DNA of 10,127 nucleotides from Methanobacteriota archaeon. GTDB taxonomy: Archaea > Hydrothermarchaeota > Hydrothermarchaeia > Hydrothermarchaeales > SZUA-236. The notes beneath the pieces are model-generated. The model was not told the origin of the DNA. It saw only the letters and a program-made list of their open reading frames with translations, and searched no databases. The DNA is taken from the NCBI GenBank assembly GCA_003695745.1, contig RFHW01000001.1, positions 1 through 10,127 on the forward strand, in the 5' to 3' direction. The position numbers and the translations under genes are program-made. This document shows positions 1 through 7,311 of this stretch, one piece after another (position 1 is the first letter of the stretch; the number at the start of each line of letters is the position of its first letter).

Positions 1-609
1 CACCTCACCTGCCCGCGCAAGGATGCTGAACCTCTTCACGATCTCCGAGTTTATCCACTGATAGGCGCTGCGCAGGCTCTCACCGGGCCGGACAAAGGTG
101 TTGTTGTCCACAAGTATCATGGCGTCCACGTATTTCGCAAGGGTCTTCATGCTCCGGGCCGCGTTCAGCGTGTACACATTGCCCTCTGTCTCAGCCGGGA
201 GCACGCCTATGGCATAGACAGGCTCGTTGTAGAGCCGCTTCAGGTGTTTCGCGACAACAGGCGCGCTGCCGCTCCCGGTCCCGCCGCCGAAGGCCGTGAC
301 AAGGACAAAGGCGTCTGTGTCGCTTGTGCCCTGCATGTCTATTGCGCTGAGTATCTTGTCAATATCGGCCTGCGCTATCCTGGCGCCGAGCTTGTTGTTG
401 GCGCCCACGCCGTGTCCCCTGACCACGGTCTCGCCGATGAGGATCCGGTCCTTTGCAGGGATGAACTTGAGCCCGAGGAGGTCTGGCCTCGCTGTGTTGA
501 CGGCCACGGCCTTGAATATCCGCTCCTCCCTGCTGCTCAGGTCATCTGCTATGAAGAGGTCCGTTATCTTGCATCCTGCCTGTCCAAGCCCTATGAGGAA
601 TACCTTCAT
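1..609 (-). CDS. cetZ: CetZ-like tubulin/FtsZ-superfamily GTPase, N-terminal part
   Basis: The gene is cut by the left edge, so only the first 203 codons are visible, roughly the first half of a family whose members usually run 350-400 residues. The protein opens with MKVFLIGLGQAGCKI, a glycine-rich nucleotide-binding T1 loop (about residues 7-15). The tubulin/FtsZ signature GGGTGSGS follows at residues 108-115. The style of both motifs, and the archaeal context, fit CetZ better than FtsZ1/FtsZ2. CetZ proteins are cytoplasmic GTPases that polymerise and in haloarchaea affect cell shape and motility. The ATG at 607-609 is well placed, with a GGTGA-type SD about 7 nt upstream overlapping the end of ilvC. 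Only 7 nt separate it from the ilvC stop, so it is probably co-transcribed and perhaps translationally coupled. I am sure of the superfamily and fairly sure of the CetZ subgroup. The polymer-forming C-terminal domain is not visible. Confidence 0.9.
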   Translation of the reverse strand, partial: MKVFLIGLGQAGCKITDLFIADDLSSREERIFKAVAVNTARPDLLGLKFIPAKDRILIGETVVRGHGVGANNKLGARIAQADIDKILSAIDMQGTSDTDAFVLVTAFGGGTGSGSAPVVAKHLKRLYNEPVYAIGVLPAETEGNVYTLNAARSMKTLAKYVDAMILVDNNTFVRPGESLRSAYQWINSEIVKRFSILARAGEV

Positions 610-616
610 CCTATGT

Positions 617-1603
617 TCACCCTTTTCTCATCATCTCACGGAGGGTCTTCCCAACGGCCTCAAGGGGATGTTTCCTGCCCTCCTCCCTGAGCCTGCTGAG
701 GTTCTTGAGGCCTGTCCTGTTCTCATTCACCCATTCCATGGCAAAGCGGTCTTCCCTTATATCCCTGAGGATCTCCTTCATGGCCCTGCGGGACTCCTCG
801 TTGATGATCCTTTTACCACGTGTGCGGCCGCCGTACTCGGCTGTGTTGGACACGTTCTGCCACATCCCCTCGATGCCCTTGGCATATATGAGGTCCACTA
901 TGAGCTTGAGCTCGTGAAGACATTCGAAATAGGCTATCTCAGGCTGATAGCCCGCCTCCACAAGGGTCTCAAAGGATGCTGTGATGAGCTCTGCGCAGCC
1001 GCCGCAGAGGTCCACCTGCTCTCCGAAGAGATCGGTCTCGGTCTCCTCTGCAAAGGTGGTCTCAAGGACACCGGCCCTGCTTGCGCCGTTCGCCTTCGCC
1101 ATGGCAAGGGCCCTCTCCTTAGCCCTGCCGGTGTAGTCCTGCTCAACGGCTATGAGGGCCGGGACTCCGAAGCCCTCCAGGAACTCCCTTCGCACAATGG
1201 CGCCCGGCCCCTTTGGGGCCATCATGATCACGTCGATGTCCTCAGGCGGCACGATCTGTTTGAAGCGGATGTTGAAGCCATGGGAGAACCCGAGGGCGTT
1301 TCCCTCTTCAAGGCCCTCCTTGATCTGTTTTTCATAGACAGAGGGCTGGGCTTCATCGGGTATGAGTATGTGGATGATATCTGCCTTCTTTGCGGCCTCT
1401 GCAACGGGATAAACGTCAAAGCCCGCCTCCTTCGCCTTCTTCCACGAGGCGCCGCCCTCCCTGAGGCCGCAGATCACATTGAGCCCTGAATCCCTCATGT
1501 TCTGGGCCTGGGCATGGCCCTGTATGCCATATCCTATCACGGCAATTACGCTGTCTTTCAGAACACCGAGATCGATGTCATCATCGTAGTAGACACGGGT
1601 CAT
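617..1603 (-). CDS. ilvC: Ketol-acid reductoisomerase, class I
   Basis: Converts 2-acetolactate to 2,3-dihydroxyisovalerate, and 2-aceto-2-hydroxybutyrate to the isoleucine-branch equivalent, by Mg-dependent isomerisation and NAD(P)H reduction in the cytoplasm. The 328-residue length is that of short class I enzymes. The N-terminal Rossmann domain carries GYGIQG at residues 24-29. The C-terminal helical domain has the metal and substrate residues: H108 in SHGF, D191 and E195 in the [10 protein letters not shown] stretch, E227 and E231 in FECLHE, and S252. The cofactor loop after beta-2 reads LREGGASW (residues 47-54): the arginine and second serine usual in NADPH enzymes are kept, but the first serine is glycine and an acidic residue follows the arginine, so cofactor preference is uncertain. 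A GGAGAG SD lies 8 nt before the ATG. The gene sits 40 bp downstream of ilvN and 7 bp upstream of cetZ in the same operon. Confidence 0.98.
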   Translation of the reverse strand: MTRVYYDDDIDLGVLKDSVIAVIGYGIQGHAQAQNMRDSGLNVICGLREGGASWKKAKEAGFDVYPVAEAAKKADIIHILIPDEAQPSVYEKQIKEGLEEGNALGFSHGFNIRFKQIVPPEDIDVIMMAPKGPGAIVRREFLEGFGVPALIAVEQDYTGRAKERALAMAKANGASRAGVLETTFAEETETDLFGEQVDLCGGCAELITASFETLVEAGYQPEIAYFECLHELKLIVDLIYAKGIEGMWQNVSNTAEYGGRTRGKRIINEESRRAMKEILRDIREDRFAMEWVNENRTGLKNLSRLREEGRKHPLEAVGKTLREMMRKG

Positions 1604-1627
1604 ATCTCATACTCTCCTATGGATTGC

Positions 1628-1635
1628 CATATAAA
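1628..1635 (-). promoter_or_regulatory. Possible internal TATA element before ilvC
   Basis: The 40-bp gap between ilvN and ilvC holds the minus-strand sequence GGTTTATATGG, close to an archaeal TATA box. A start about 25 nt downstream would fall near 1606, almost at the ilvC ATG, giving a near-leaderless transcript of ilvC and cetZ. The good SD before ilvC argues that the main message is the longer operon transcript, so this would be a secondary promoter at most. Confidence 0.3.
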
Positions 1636-1643
1636 CCTTGTTC

Positions 1644-2147
1644 TCACTTCCCATTTCCCTGCGGCTTGGACCCCCTGTTCATGGCCGTCATACCTGCAAC
1701 GGCAAGCTCCTTGATGCCGAAGGGCGTGACCAGCTTCACAAAGGCATCCACCTTGTCAGGGTCTCCGGTGACCTCCACGATCATGGAGTCCTTCCCTACA
1801 TCTACGATCTTCGCCCTGAATATGTTCGTATACTCGATGATCTCCCTGCGGACAGCGGCGTCAGAGGTGTTGAGCTTGATCAGGGCAAGCTCGCGCTGGA
1901 TCGAATCGCGGTCCATCTTCATGACCTTGATGACCTCTATTATCCTGTTAAGCTGTTTTATTATCTGCTCTGCTTTCTTGTCATCGCCCCAGAAGGTTAT
2001 GGTCATCCTTGAGATGCCCTCCTTCTCGGTGTGCCCCACGCTTATGGTGTCGATGTTGAAGTGTCTGCGCGTGAACATCCCCGATATCCTCTGCATGACA
2101 CCGGGCTCATCCTCCACAAGGGCGACAAGAACATGCTCTCTTTCCAT
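1644..2147 (-). CDS. ilvN: Acetohydroxyacid synthase small (regulatory) subunit
   Basis: Regulatory partner of IlvB: it stimulates the catalytic subunit and normally confers feedback inhibition by valine. The 167 residues match the usual short form. An N-terminal ACT domain (about residues 4-78) begins HVLVALVEDEPGVMQRISG and continues with FNIDTISVG. A C-terminal small-subunit domain (about 85-160) follows. G16 and N31 align by position with G14 and N29 of E. coli IlvH, residues known to matter for valine binding, so valine sensitivity is likely (inference). The ATG at 2145-2147 lies 1 nt after the ilvB stop and its SD (GAGGGAT) is inside the end of ilvB, which points to translational coupling and equal subunit production. 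The enterobacterial name ilvH would be equally valid. Confidence 0.97.
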   Translation of the reverse strand: MEREHVLVALVEDEPGVMQRISGMFTRRHFNIDTISVGHTEKEGISRMTITFWGDDKKAEQIIKQLNRIIEVIKVMKMDRDSIQRELALIKLNTSDAAVRREIIEYTNIFRAKIVDVGKDSMIVEVTGDPDKVDAFVKLVTPFGIKELAVAGMTAMNRGSKPQGNGK

Positions 2148-2148
2148 C

Positions 2149-3822
2149 TTATCCCTCTATGATGTCCTTCAGGCAGCCGCCAGGCGGCACCATCGGGAAT
2201 ATGTTGGACTCGGGCTTGACAACGAAGTCGATCACCGTGGGCTTCCCGCAGCTAAAGGCTTCTTTTACCGCATCCTTTATCTCGCCAGGCTTCTCAACCC
2301 TGATGCCCTCTGCGCCGAAGGCCTCGGCCAGCTTCAGGTAATCGGGCACCTCGCCCAGATAGACGCCTGAATAGCGGCGGTCGAAGAAGAGCTCCTGCCA
2401 CTGCCGGACCATGCCCAGATAGTGGTTGTTCATCACGCCCACCACCACAGGTATGTCCTCCACAACGGTGGTGGCGAGCTCCTGGCAGTTCATCATGAAG
2501 CTCCCGTCCCCGGCTATGTCTATGACATTCCTGTCAGGCCGGGCCATCTTCGCTCCAATAGAGGCTGGAAATCCGAATCCCATGGTGCCAAGCCCGCCTG
2601 AGGAGATGAAGGTCCGGGACCGGGTCCTGGAGAGGAAGTGGGCTGCCCACATCTGGCACTGCCCGACCTCGGTGACCACGATGTCCTCTTCCTTCAGCAC
2701 CTCCATGATCTCCTTTATAACACGCTGGGGCATGAGGGGCACATCGTCATAGTCCATCTTGGGCTGGAACTCCTTTTTATACCTCTTTATCTTCTCAAGC
2801 CATGCGGGGTGTTTTTTCACCTTTGTCCGCGCAAGGGCAAGCATCTCCTTTAGCACCTGCCGGGCGTCGCCCACAACAGGGACCTCCACAGGCACGTTCT
2901 TGCCGATCTCCGCAGGCTCGATATCGATATGGATGACCTTGGCCTCCGGGGCGAAACAGTTCACATTCCCTGTGGTCCGGTCAGAGAAGCGGCATCCAAC
3001 TGCCAAGATCACATCGGCGTCGCTTATGGCGAAGTTCCCTGCCTTACGCCCATGCATCCCGATCATGCCCAGCGCCAGCGGATGGTCCTCCGGGAAGGCG
3101 CCCTTGCCCATGAGGGAGGTCACAACAGGGAGCTGCATGAGCTCCACAAGCTCAAGAAGCTCCTTAGAGGCTCCAGATATTATGACGCCGCCCCCCACAA
3201 GGGCGATGGGCCTCTCGGCCTTCAGAAGTAGCTCCACAGCCTTTTTGATCTGCTTGGGATGCCCCTTCACGGTTGGGTTGTAGCCGATGATGTCCACGTC
3301 CTTGGGGAACTTCATCACCCCCTCCTTTTCCTGCACATCCTTGGGCACATCAATGAGCACAGGCCCCGGCCTCCCTGTCCTAGCGATCTTGAAGGCCTTT
3401 TTGATGATATAGGGTATCTCCTCAACGCTGTAGAACTGAAAGTTGTGCTTGGTAACGGGCATGGTGATGCCCACAGGGTCTGTTTCCTGAAAGGCGTCCT
3501 TGCCTATCATGGGCCGCGGCACCTGGCCTGTGAAGGCGACCACCGGCGACGAGTCCAGATAGGCCGAGGCGATGCCGGTAACAAGATTGGTTGCGCCCGG
3601 CCCTGATGTGGCGACACAGACGCCCACCTCGCCGCTGGCCCTTGCATAGCCATCCGCCGCATGGGCCGCAGCCTGCTCATGCCTCATGAGAATGGTCCTG
3701 ATATCGGATCCATAGAGCTCGTCATAGAGGGGTATAACGGCCCCGCCCGGAATCCCGAACATGACCTCCACCTTCTCTCTCTTGAGGGATTCCAAAATAG
3801 CCTTCGCTCCGCGCATCTTCAT
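2149..3822 (-). CDS. ilvB: Acetohydroxyacid (acetolactate) synthase large, catalytic subunit
   Basis: Thiamine diphosphate enzyme that condenses two pyruvates to 2-acetolactate (valine, leucine), or pyruvate with 2-oxobutyrate to acetohydroxybutyrate (isoleucine). Numbered from the ATG at 3820-3822 (557 residues): the N-terminal ThDP domain has FGIPGG and the catalytic glutamate E49 in RHEQAAAHAADGYAR. The central domain spans about 190-330. The C-terminal ThDP/Mg domain has GDGSFMMN (438-445, with metal ligands D439 and N445) and W475 in MVRQWQ, the tryptophan that lines the herbicide site in plant enzymes. An in-frame GTG at 3831 would add three residues, but its SD spacing is only about 3 nt, whereas MKMRGAKAI from the ATG matches where this family usually begins. 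A further ATG at 3816 is also possible. The gene lies 1 nt before ilvN and about 35-44 bp after cimA. Confidence 0.98.
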   Translation of the reverse strand: MKMRGAKAILESLKREKVEVMFGIPGGAVIPLYDELYGSDIRTILMRHEQAAAHAADGYARASGEVGVCVATSGPGATNLVTGIASAYLDSSPVVAFTGQVPRPMIGKDAFQETDPVGITMPVTKHNFQFYSVEEIPYIIKKAFKIARTGRPGPVLIDVPKDVQEKEGVMKFPKDVDIIGYNPTVKGHPKQIKKAVELLLKAERPIALVGGGVIISGASKELLELVELMQLPVVTSLMGKGAFPEDHPLALGMIGMHGRKAGNFAISDADVILAVGCRFSDRTTGNVNCFAPEAKVIHIDIEPAEIGKNVPVEVPVVGDARQVLKEMLALARTKVKKHPAWLEKIKRYKKEFQPKMDYDDVPLMPQRVIKEIMEVLKEEDIVVTEVGQCQMWAAHFLSRTRSRTFISSGGLGTMGFGFPASIGAKMARPDRNVIDIAGDGSFMMNCQELATTVVEDIPVVVGVMNNHYLGMVRQWQELFFDRRYSGVYLGEVPDYLKLAEAFGAEGIRVEKPGEIKDAVKEAFSCGKPTVIDFVVKPESNIFPMVPPGGCLKDIIEG

Positions 3823-3855
3823 CTCAATCACTCACACCTTACCTGTTCTATCAAG

Positions 3856-3863
3856 CTATTTAA
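3856..3863 (-). promoter_or_regulatory. Possible internal TATA-like element before ilvB
   Basis: The gap between cimA and ilvB contains TTAAATAG on the minus strand, about 26 nt before a possible start near 3834 and the ilvB start region. It could let ilvBNC-cetZ be transcribed without cimA. It is an AT-rich match in a short gap, so the support is weak. Confidence 0.25.
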
Positions 3864-3866
3864 CTC

Positions 3867-5432
3867 TTATTGTCTTTTGCTGTCCCTGAGAAGCTTGTAG
3901 ACGATGCTGTCCACAAGGGCCTCAAAGCTTGCCTCTATGATGTTCTCAGACACCCCCACAGTGCCCCATGTGCCTGTCATATCCCCCGATTCCACGAGGA
4001 CCCTGACCTTGGCTGCAGTCCCCCGCTTCTCATCGAGCACCCTCACCTTATAGTCCCTGAGATGCATCTCCCTCAGCGAAGGATAGAAACTGTACAGGGC
4101 CTTCCGCAGCGCCATGTCAAGGGCGTTCACCGGCCCGTCCCCCTCTGCAGCCATGAAGAGCTCTTCATCCCCCACCTTCACCCTCACCGTGGCCTCGGCC
4201 AGCATCCTCCCGTCCCTCTGGCGCTCAACGATCACCCGGAATCCTTCAAGGTCAAAGAACCTGTGGTTGCTGTTGAGGGCCTCCCTTATGAGAAGCTCAA
4301 AGGAGGCCTCAGCGCCCTCATATTGATACCCTTCCTTCTCCTTCTCCTTGAGAAGGCGCAGTATCTCCTCAGTCTCTCGCGTGCTCTTCTCAAGGGAGAA
4401 CCCCAGCTCCCGCGCCTTGGAAACCACATTTGCCCTGCCAGAGAGCTCTGATACGAGAACCCGCTGGGTGTTGCCCACCACCTCAGGCTCCACGTGCTCA
4501 TAGGTCCGGGGGTTCTTGGAAACGGCGTCCACATGGACACCTCCCTTGTGGGCAAAGGCGCTTGAGCCCACATAGGGGAGATTTGGCTGGGGAGAGAGAT
4601 TGGCAATCTCGCTCACATATCTGGAGACCTCGGTGAGCCTTTTAAGCCGGTCGTCGGACAGGCAGTCCAGACCCATCTTCAGCTTGAGATTGGGGATTAT
4701 GGAGCAGAGGTTTGCGTTCCCGCATCTCTCGCCATAGCCGTTTATGGTGCCCTGCACATGGCCGACGCCAAGCCGCACCGCAGCTATGGTGTTTGCCACA
4801 GCCATATCAGAGTCGTTATGGGCATGGATCCCAAGGGGGGTCTTCACCTCCTTTCTAACGGCCTTTACGATCCCCTCCACCTCAAAGGGCATGGTGCCGC
4901 CGTTCGTGTCGCAGAGCACGAGCACATCCGCCCCTACCTCTTCAGCGGCCTTAAGGGTCTTTAATGCATAATCGGGGTTGTCCTTATAGGCGTCGAAGAA
5001 ATGCTCTGCATCGTATATGACCTCCCTTCCGGCATCCTTCAGATAGGCCACGCTCTCACCTATCATTGCCAGGTTTTCCTCAAGGCTTGTTCTGAGCGCC
5101 TCCTTCACATGAAGGTCCCAGCTCTTTCCAAAGATACAGACGACATCGGTCTCCGCATCAAGAAGGGCCTTGAGATTCAGGTCCTCCCCTGCCTTCACCC
5201 CTGCCCTGCGGGTGCTCCCAAAGGGAACAACCTCGGCCTTCAGATCAAGGGACCCTGCGCGCTGGAAGAACTCGGCATCCTTGGGGTTTGACCCCGGCCA
5301 GCCGCCTTCGATGTAGTGTATGCCCAGCTCATCGAGCTTCTCAGCTATCCTGAGCTTGTCCTCAACTGAAAAAGAGATCCGCTCAGACTGGGCACCATCG
5401 CGAAGCGTGGTGTCATATAGCTTTATCACCAT
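3867..5432 (-). CDS. cimA: (R)-citramalate synthase (CimA/LeuA family)
   Basis: Condenses acetyl-CoA with pyruvate to (R)-citramalate, the first step of the threonine-independent route to 2-oxobutyrate and isoleucine. The 521-residue protein has the DRE-TIM metallolyase barrel at residues 1-260, with DTTLRDGAQ at 7-15 (catalytic R11, metal ligand D12), metal-binding HAH at 203-205, and [10 protein letters not shown] at 232-241. A linker follows, and then a LeuA-type allosteric/dimerisation domain at about 375-515. Its length and sequence style ([24 protein letters not shown]) resemble the roughly 520-540 residue CimA group typical of bacteria such as Geobacter, rather than the roughly 490-residue methanogen MJ1392 type; this is from memory. 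The neighbouring ilvBNC genes use its downstream product, which supports citramalate rather than isopropylmalate synthesis. The ATG at 5430-5432 is forced by an in-frame stop upstream. There is no clear SD of its own, so translation may depend on the small ORF ending 4 nt before it. Confidence 0.93.
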   Translation of the reverse strand: MVIKLYDTTLRDGAQSERISFSVEDKLRIAEKLDELGIHYIEGGWPGSNPKDAEFFQRAGSLDLKAEVVPFGSTRRAGVKAGEDLNLKALLDAETDVVCIFGKSWDLHVKEALRTSLEENLAMIGESVAYLKDAGREVIYDAEHFFDAYKDNPDYALKTLKAAEEVGADVLVLCDTNGGTMPFEVEGIVKAVRKEVKTPLGIHAHNDSDMAVANTIAAVRLGVGHVQGTINGYGERCGNANLCSIIPNLKLKMGLDCLSDDRLKRLTEVSRYVSEIANLSPQPNLPYVGSSAFAHKGGVHVDAVSKNPRTYEHVEPEVVGNTQRVLVSELSGRANVVSKARELGFSLEKSTRETEEILRLLKEKEKEGYQYEGAEASFELLIREALNSNHRFFDLEGFRVIVERQRDGRMLAEATVRVKVGDEELFMAAEGDGPVNALDMALRKALYSFYPSLREMHLRDYKVRVLDEKRGTAAKVRVLVESGDMTGTWGTVGVSENIIEASFEALVDSIVYKLLRDSKRQ

Positions 5433-5436
5433 CTTC

Positions 5437-5469
5437 TTATCGACGGATTTCTAAATCCCAGCCTGTCAT
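5437..5469 (-). CDS. Probable 10-codon leader ORF upstream of cimA
   Basis: A minus-strand ORF reads [10 protein letters not shown] then TAA. It is preceded by a strong SD, GAGGAG (5477-5482), at 7-nt spacing, better than anything in front of cimA. The cimA TATA element predicts a transcript start near 5487, just upstream of this SD, so the ORF would be the first thing on the mRNA. Its stop lies 4 nt before the cimA ATG in a different frame, an arrangement suited to termination-reinitiation coupling. It holds one Leu (TTA, a codon expected to be rare in GC-rich genes) and one Ile codon, too few for classical leader-peptide attenuation. No peptide function is claimed. It could be fortuitous, but SD, position and stop placement agree. 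Confidence 0.45.
   Translation of the reverse strand: MTGWDLEIRR
5445..5458. repeat. Short perfect inverted repeat in the cimA 5' leader
   Basis: GGATTT-CT-AAATCC is a 6-bp inverted repeat with a 2-bp centre, between the predicted cimA transcription start and the cimA ATG and inside the putative leader ORF. It has the size and symmetry of a half-site pair for a dimeric HTH repressor (Lrp/AsnC-like regulators often control amino acid genes in archaea), but no binding protein can be assigned. With a 2-nt loop it would make a poor RNA hairpin. Confidence 0.35.
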
Positions 5470-5508
5470 TTTTCTACTCCTCGTGGAAGGTAAAGTATAG
5501 CTGCCCGA

Positions 5509-5524
5509 TATATAAAGTTTTCTC
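5509..5524 (-). promoter_or_regulatory. Archaeal BRE/TATA promoter of the cimA-ilvBNC-cetZ operon
   Basis: On the minus strand GAGAAAAC (purine-rich BRE position) is followed by TTTATATA (5509-5516), a near-ideal archaeal TATA box. Transcription should start about 25 nt downstream, near 5485-5489, leaving a leader of roughly 55 nt before cimA that contains the small ORF and the inverted repeat. The element is the strongest TATA match in the intergenic region. Confidence 0.7.
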
Positions 5525-5562
5525 CAGCTCTGGCGCTTTTTTTGCCTTGATGCCTAAATAGA

Positions 5563-5578
5563 ACCAATAAAATATAAA
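5563..5578 (+). promoter_or_regulatory. Archaeal TATA-like promoter of the methyl-transfer operon
   Basis: The plus-strand AT-rich stretch AATAAAATATAAAAG is centred near 5573, about 33 nt before the ATG of the methyltransferase gene. A start 25 nt downstream (near 5598) leaves only a few leader nucleotides, and there is no usable SD before the ATG (AGGG is only 2 nt away), so the first gene is probably read from a leaderless or near-leaderless message. A second, weaker candidate, CTAAATAG, lies at 5553-5560. Confidence 0.55.
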
Positions 5579-5605
5579 AGCCATTGCAGTCAACCTATCA
5601 GGGCT

Positions 5606-6625
5606 ATGGACTCCAGGGAAAGGGTGCTCAGGACGCTGGAGGGCGAGGCCGTGGACAGGCCCCCCTGTTTCTCAGGCATGGGAAATGTGACGGTCCACGG
5701 GCTGAAGAAGGCAGGTGTCAGGTTCGCAGAGGCCCACGGCGATGCGAAGAAGATGGCCGCAGCCGCAGCATCAACATATAAGCTCTTTGGCTTCGAGTGT
5801 GCCGTGGCCCCCTTTGACCTGGGGTTGGAGGCCGAGGCCCTTGGCTGCGAGCTCAACTTCTACGACGACGGCTCAGAGAGGATTTTGTATCCCACGGTGA
5901 AGACGAAGATCCTCAAATTCGGCGAGGAGCTGAACGTGCCTGAGGGCCTTGCGGAGCGGGGCAGGGTGCCCATGGTGAAGGAGGCTATCGGGCTTCTCAA
6001 GGACGACATAGGAGACGAGGTCGCCGTCGGCAGCTATGTCCTCGGCCCCTACACGCTGGCAGGGCAGGTGATGGACCTCAACGACCTGCTCAAGAACTCC
6101 TTTAAAAAGCCCGATGAGGTGGAGAGGATACTCCGGAGTCTGAGCACCGCCATCGTCACGATAGCCGCCGAGCTTAAAGAGGCCGGGGCCGACTATATCA
6201 CGGTGCGGGAGATGGGGGCGCCGGCCGATGTGATAAGCCCAAGGATGTTTTCGTCCATGGTGCTAGGCCCTCTTAAGGAGACCATCAAAGGGATCGATGG
6301 GCCTGTAATCCTCCATATCTGCGGGAACACCAATCCCATTGTGGAGCTGATGGTCGAGGCCGGGGCGAGCGCCATAGCGGTGGACCAGAAGAACGATGTG
6401 GCAGCCACACGTGAGAAGCTTGGCCCTACCGCCGTCATCCTGGGGAACATCGACCCCTACAACACCCTTGTGAAGGGCACACCTGATGAGGTGAAAGCAG
6501 CGGTCAAAGGGGTGATCCAATCCGGCGTGAACGGTGTTGCGCCGGGATGCGACATATGGCCTGAGGCCCCGGCTGAGAACATGGAGGCCCTTGTGAAGGC
6601 CACAGAGGGATATGAGCCAAATTGA
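5606..6625 (+). CDS. Methylcobamide:CoM methyltransferase, MtaA/MtbA type (UroD fold)
   Basis: Predicted to move a methyl group from a methylated corrinoid protein to coenzyme M or a similar thiol, using zinc to activate the thiol. The 339 residues equal the usual length of MtaA/MtbA. The protein has the uroporphyrinogen decarboxylase-type barrel and the zinc motif H-x-C-xn-C: H237 and C239 in LHICGNTN and C315 in APGCDIWPE, almost the same numbering as I recall for Methanosarcina MtbA. IGLLKDDIGDEVAVGSYVLG and the GNIDPYNTL segment are also typical of the MtaA/CmuA branch. It is followed 12 nt later by a corrinoid protein gene and then a corrinoid activator, which supports a methyl-transfer role over haem synthesis. 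Methanol-linked MtaA and methylamine-linked MtbA cannot be told apart here, and a non-methanogenic thiol acceptor is possible. Confidence 0.88.
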   Translation: MDSRERVLRTLEGEAVDRPPCFSGMGNVTVHGLKKAGVRFAEAHGDAKKMAAAAASTYKLFGFECAVAPFDLGLEAEALGCELNFYDDGSERILYPTVKTKILKFGEELNVPEGLAERGRVPMVKEAIGLLKDDIGDEVAVGSYVLGPYTLAGQVMDLNDLLKNSFKKPDEVERILRSLSTAIVTIAAELKEAGADYITVREMGAPADVISPRMFSSMVLGPLKETIKGIDGPVILHICGNTNPIVELMVEAGASAIAVDQKNDVAATREKLGPTAVILGNIDPYNTLVKGTPDEVKAAVKGVIQSGVNGVAPGCDIWPEAPAENMEALVKATEGYEPN

Positions 6626-6637
6626 GGTGAGACGGAT

Positions 6638-7297
6638 ATGAGCGAGGAGGAGATACTTGAGGGGTTGAAGAAGAGCGTCATAGACTTTGACGAGGATGCG
6701 GTGAAGGAATATGCCCAGCGGGCCATTGACGAGGGCGTGGACCCCCAGAAGGCCATCTTCGACGGTCTCGCCGCCGGCATGGAGGTGGTGGGCGACCTCT
6801 TCCAGAAAGGCGAGTACTTCGTGCCTGAGGTGCTCATGTGCGCCGACGCCCTCTACGCCGGTCTGGACATCCTCAAGCCCCATGTGAAGGTGGATGAGAA
6901 GACGCGGGTGAAGGGGCAGGTGGTGATAGGAACCGTGGAAGGCGACGTCCACGACATAGGCAAGAACATCGTTAAGCTCATGTTCGACATCGCAGGCTTC
7001 ACGGTGCATGACCTGGGCAAGGACGTGCCCCTTGACAGATTCGTGGAGGAGCAGCTCAAGACCGACTCCGATATTGTGGCGCTCTCAGCCATGATGACCA
7101 CCACCATGACAGGGATGAAGAAGGTCATCGAGAAGATCCGGGAGAAGAACCCCAAGGTGAAGATCATGATCGGCGGGGCGCCTGTGACCGAGGAGACGGC
7201 CAAGGCATACGGCGCAGACGCCACAGCCAAGGACGCCACAAACGCCCTCTCAGAGGCGATCAAGATGGTTTCGTCCCTCAGGGAGATGCAGAAATAG
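6638..7297 (+). CDS. Corrinoid (B12-binding) methyl-carrier protein, MtaC/MtbC/MttC family
   Basis: Cobalamin-binding carrier that accepts a methyl group from a substrate-specific methyltransferase and hands it to the CoM methyltransferase encoded just upstream. The 219 residues match the usual 210-220. A helical cap domain occupies about 1-85, with FQKGEYFVPEVLMCADAL at 55-72. The Rossmann-type B12 domain (about 90-215) has the lower-ligand motif D-x-H-x-x-G at 103-108 (GDVHDIGKNIV, histidine H105), then LSAMMTTTM (149-157) and IGGAPV (178-183), in the canonical order. The ATG has a textbook GGTGA SD (6626-6630) at 7-nt spacing, directly after the preceding stop. It ends in TAG. The cognate substrate (methanol, methylamine, methoxy compound or other) is not readable from the motif set, and no substrate-specific partner lies in the window. 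Confidence 0.93.
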   Translation: MSEEEILEGLKKSVIDFDEDAVKEYAQRAIDEGVDPQKAIFDGLAAGMEVVGDLFQKGEYFVPEVLMCADALYAGLDILKPHVKVDEKTRVKGQVVIGTVEGDVHDIGKNIVKLMFDIAGFTVHDLGKDVPLDRFVEEQLKTDSDIVALSAMMTTTMTGMKKVIEKIREKNPKVKIMIGGAPVTEETAKAYGADATAKDATNALSEAIKMVSSLREMQK

Positions 7298-7311
7298 CTC
7301 CGGGATTGACC

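Noticed and set aside
296..1489. Long (397-codon) plus-strand open frame antisense to cetZ and ilvC
   Set aside because: It lies opposite two clearly conserved genes, its translation shows no known motif, and GC-rich coding DNA commonly leaves long antisense frames open.
5537..5543. T7 run in the divergent intergenic region as a terminator
   Set aside because: Both flanking operons point away from this region, so no transcript is expected to end here.
7306..7311. TTG start two codons upstream for the RACE protein
   Set aside because: The ATG at 7312 is at the natural family start and the TTG adds only M-T without a better SD.
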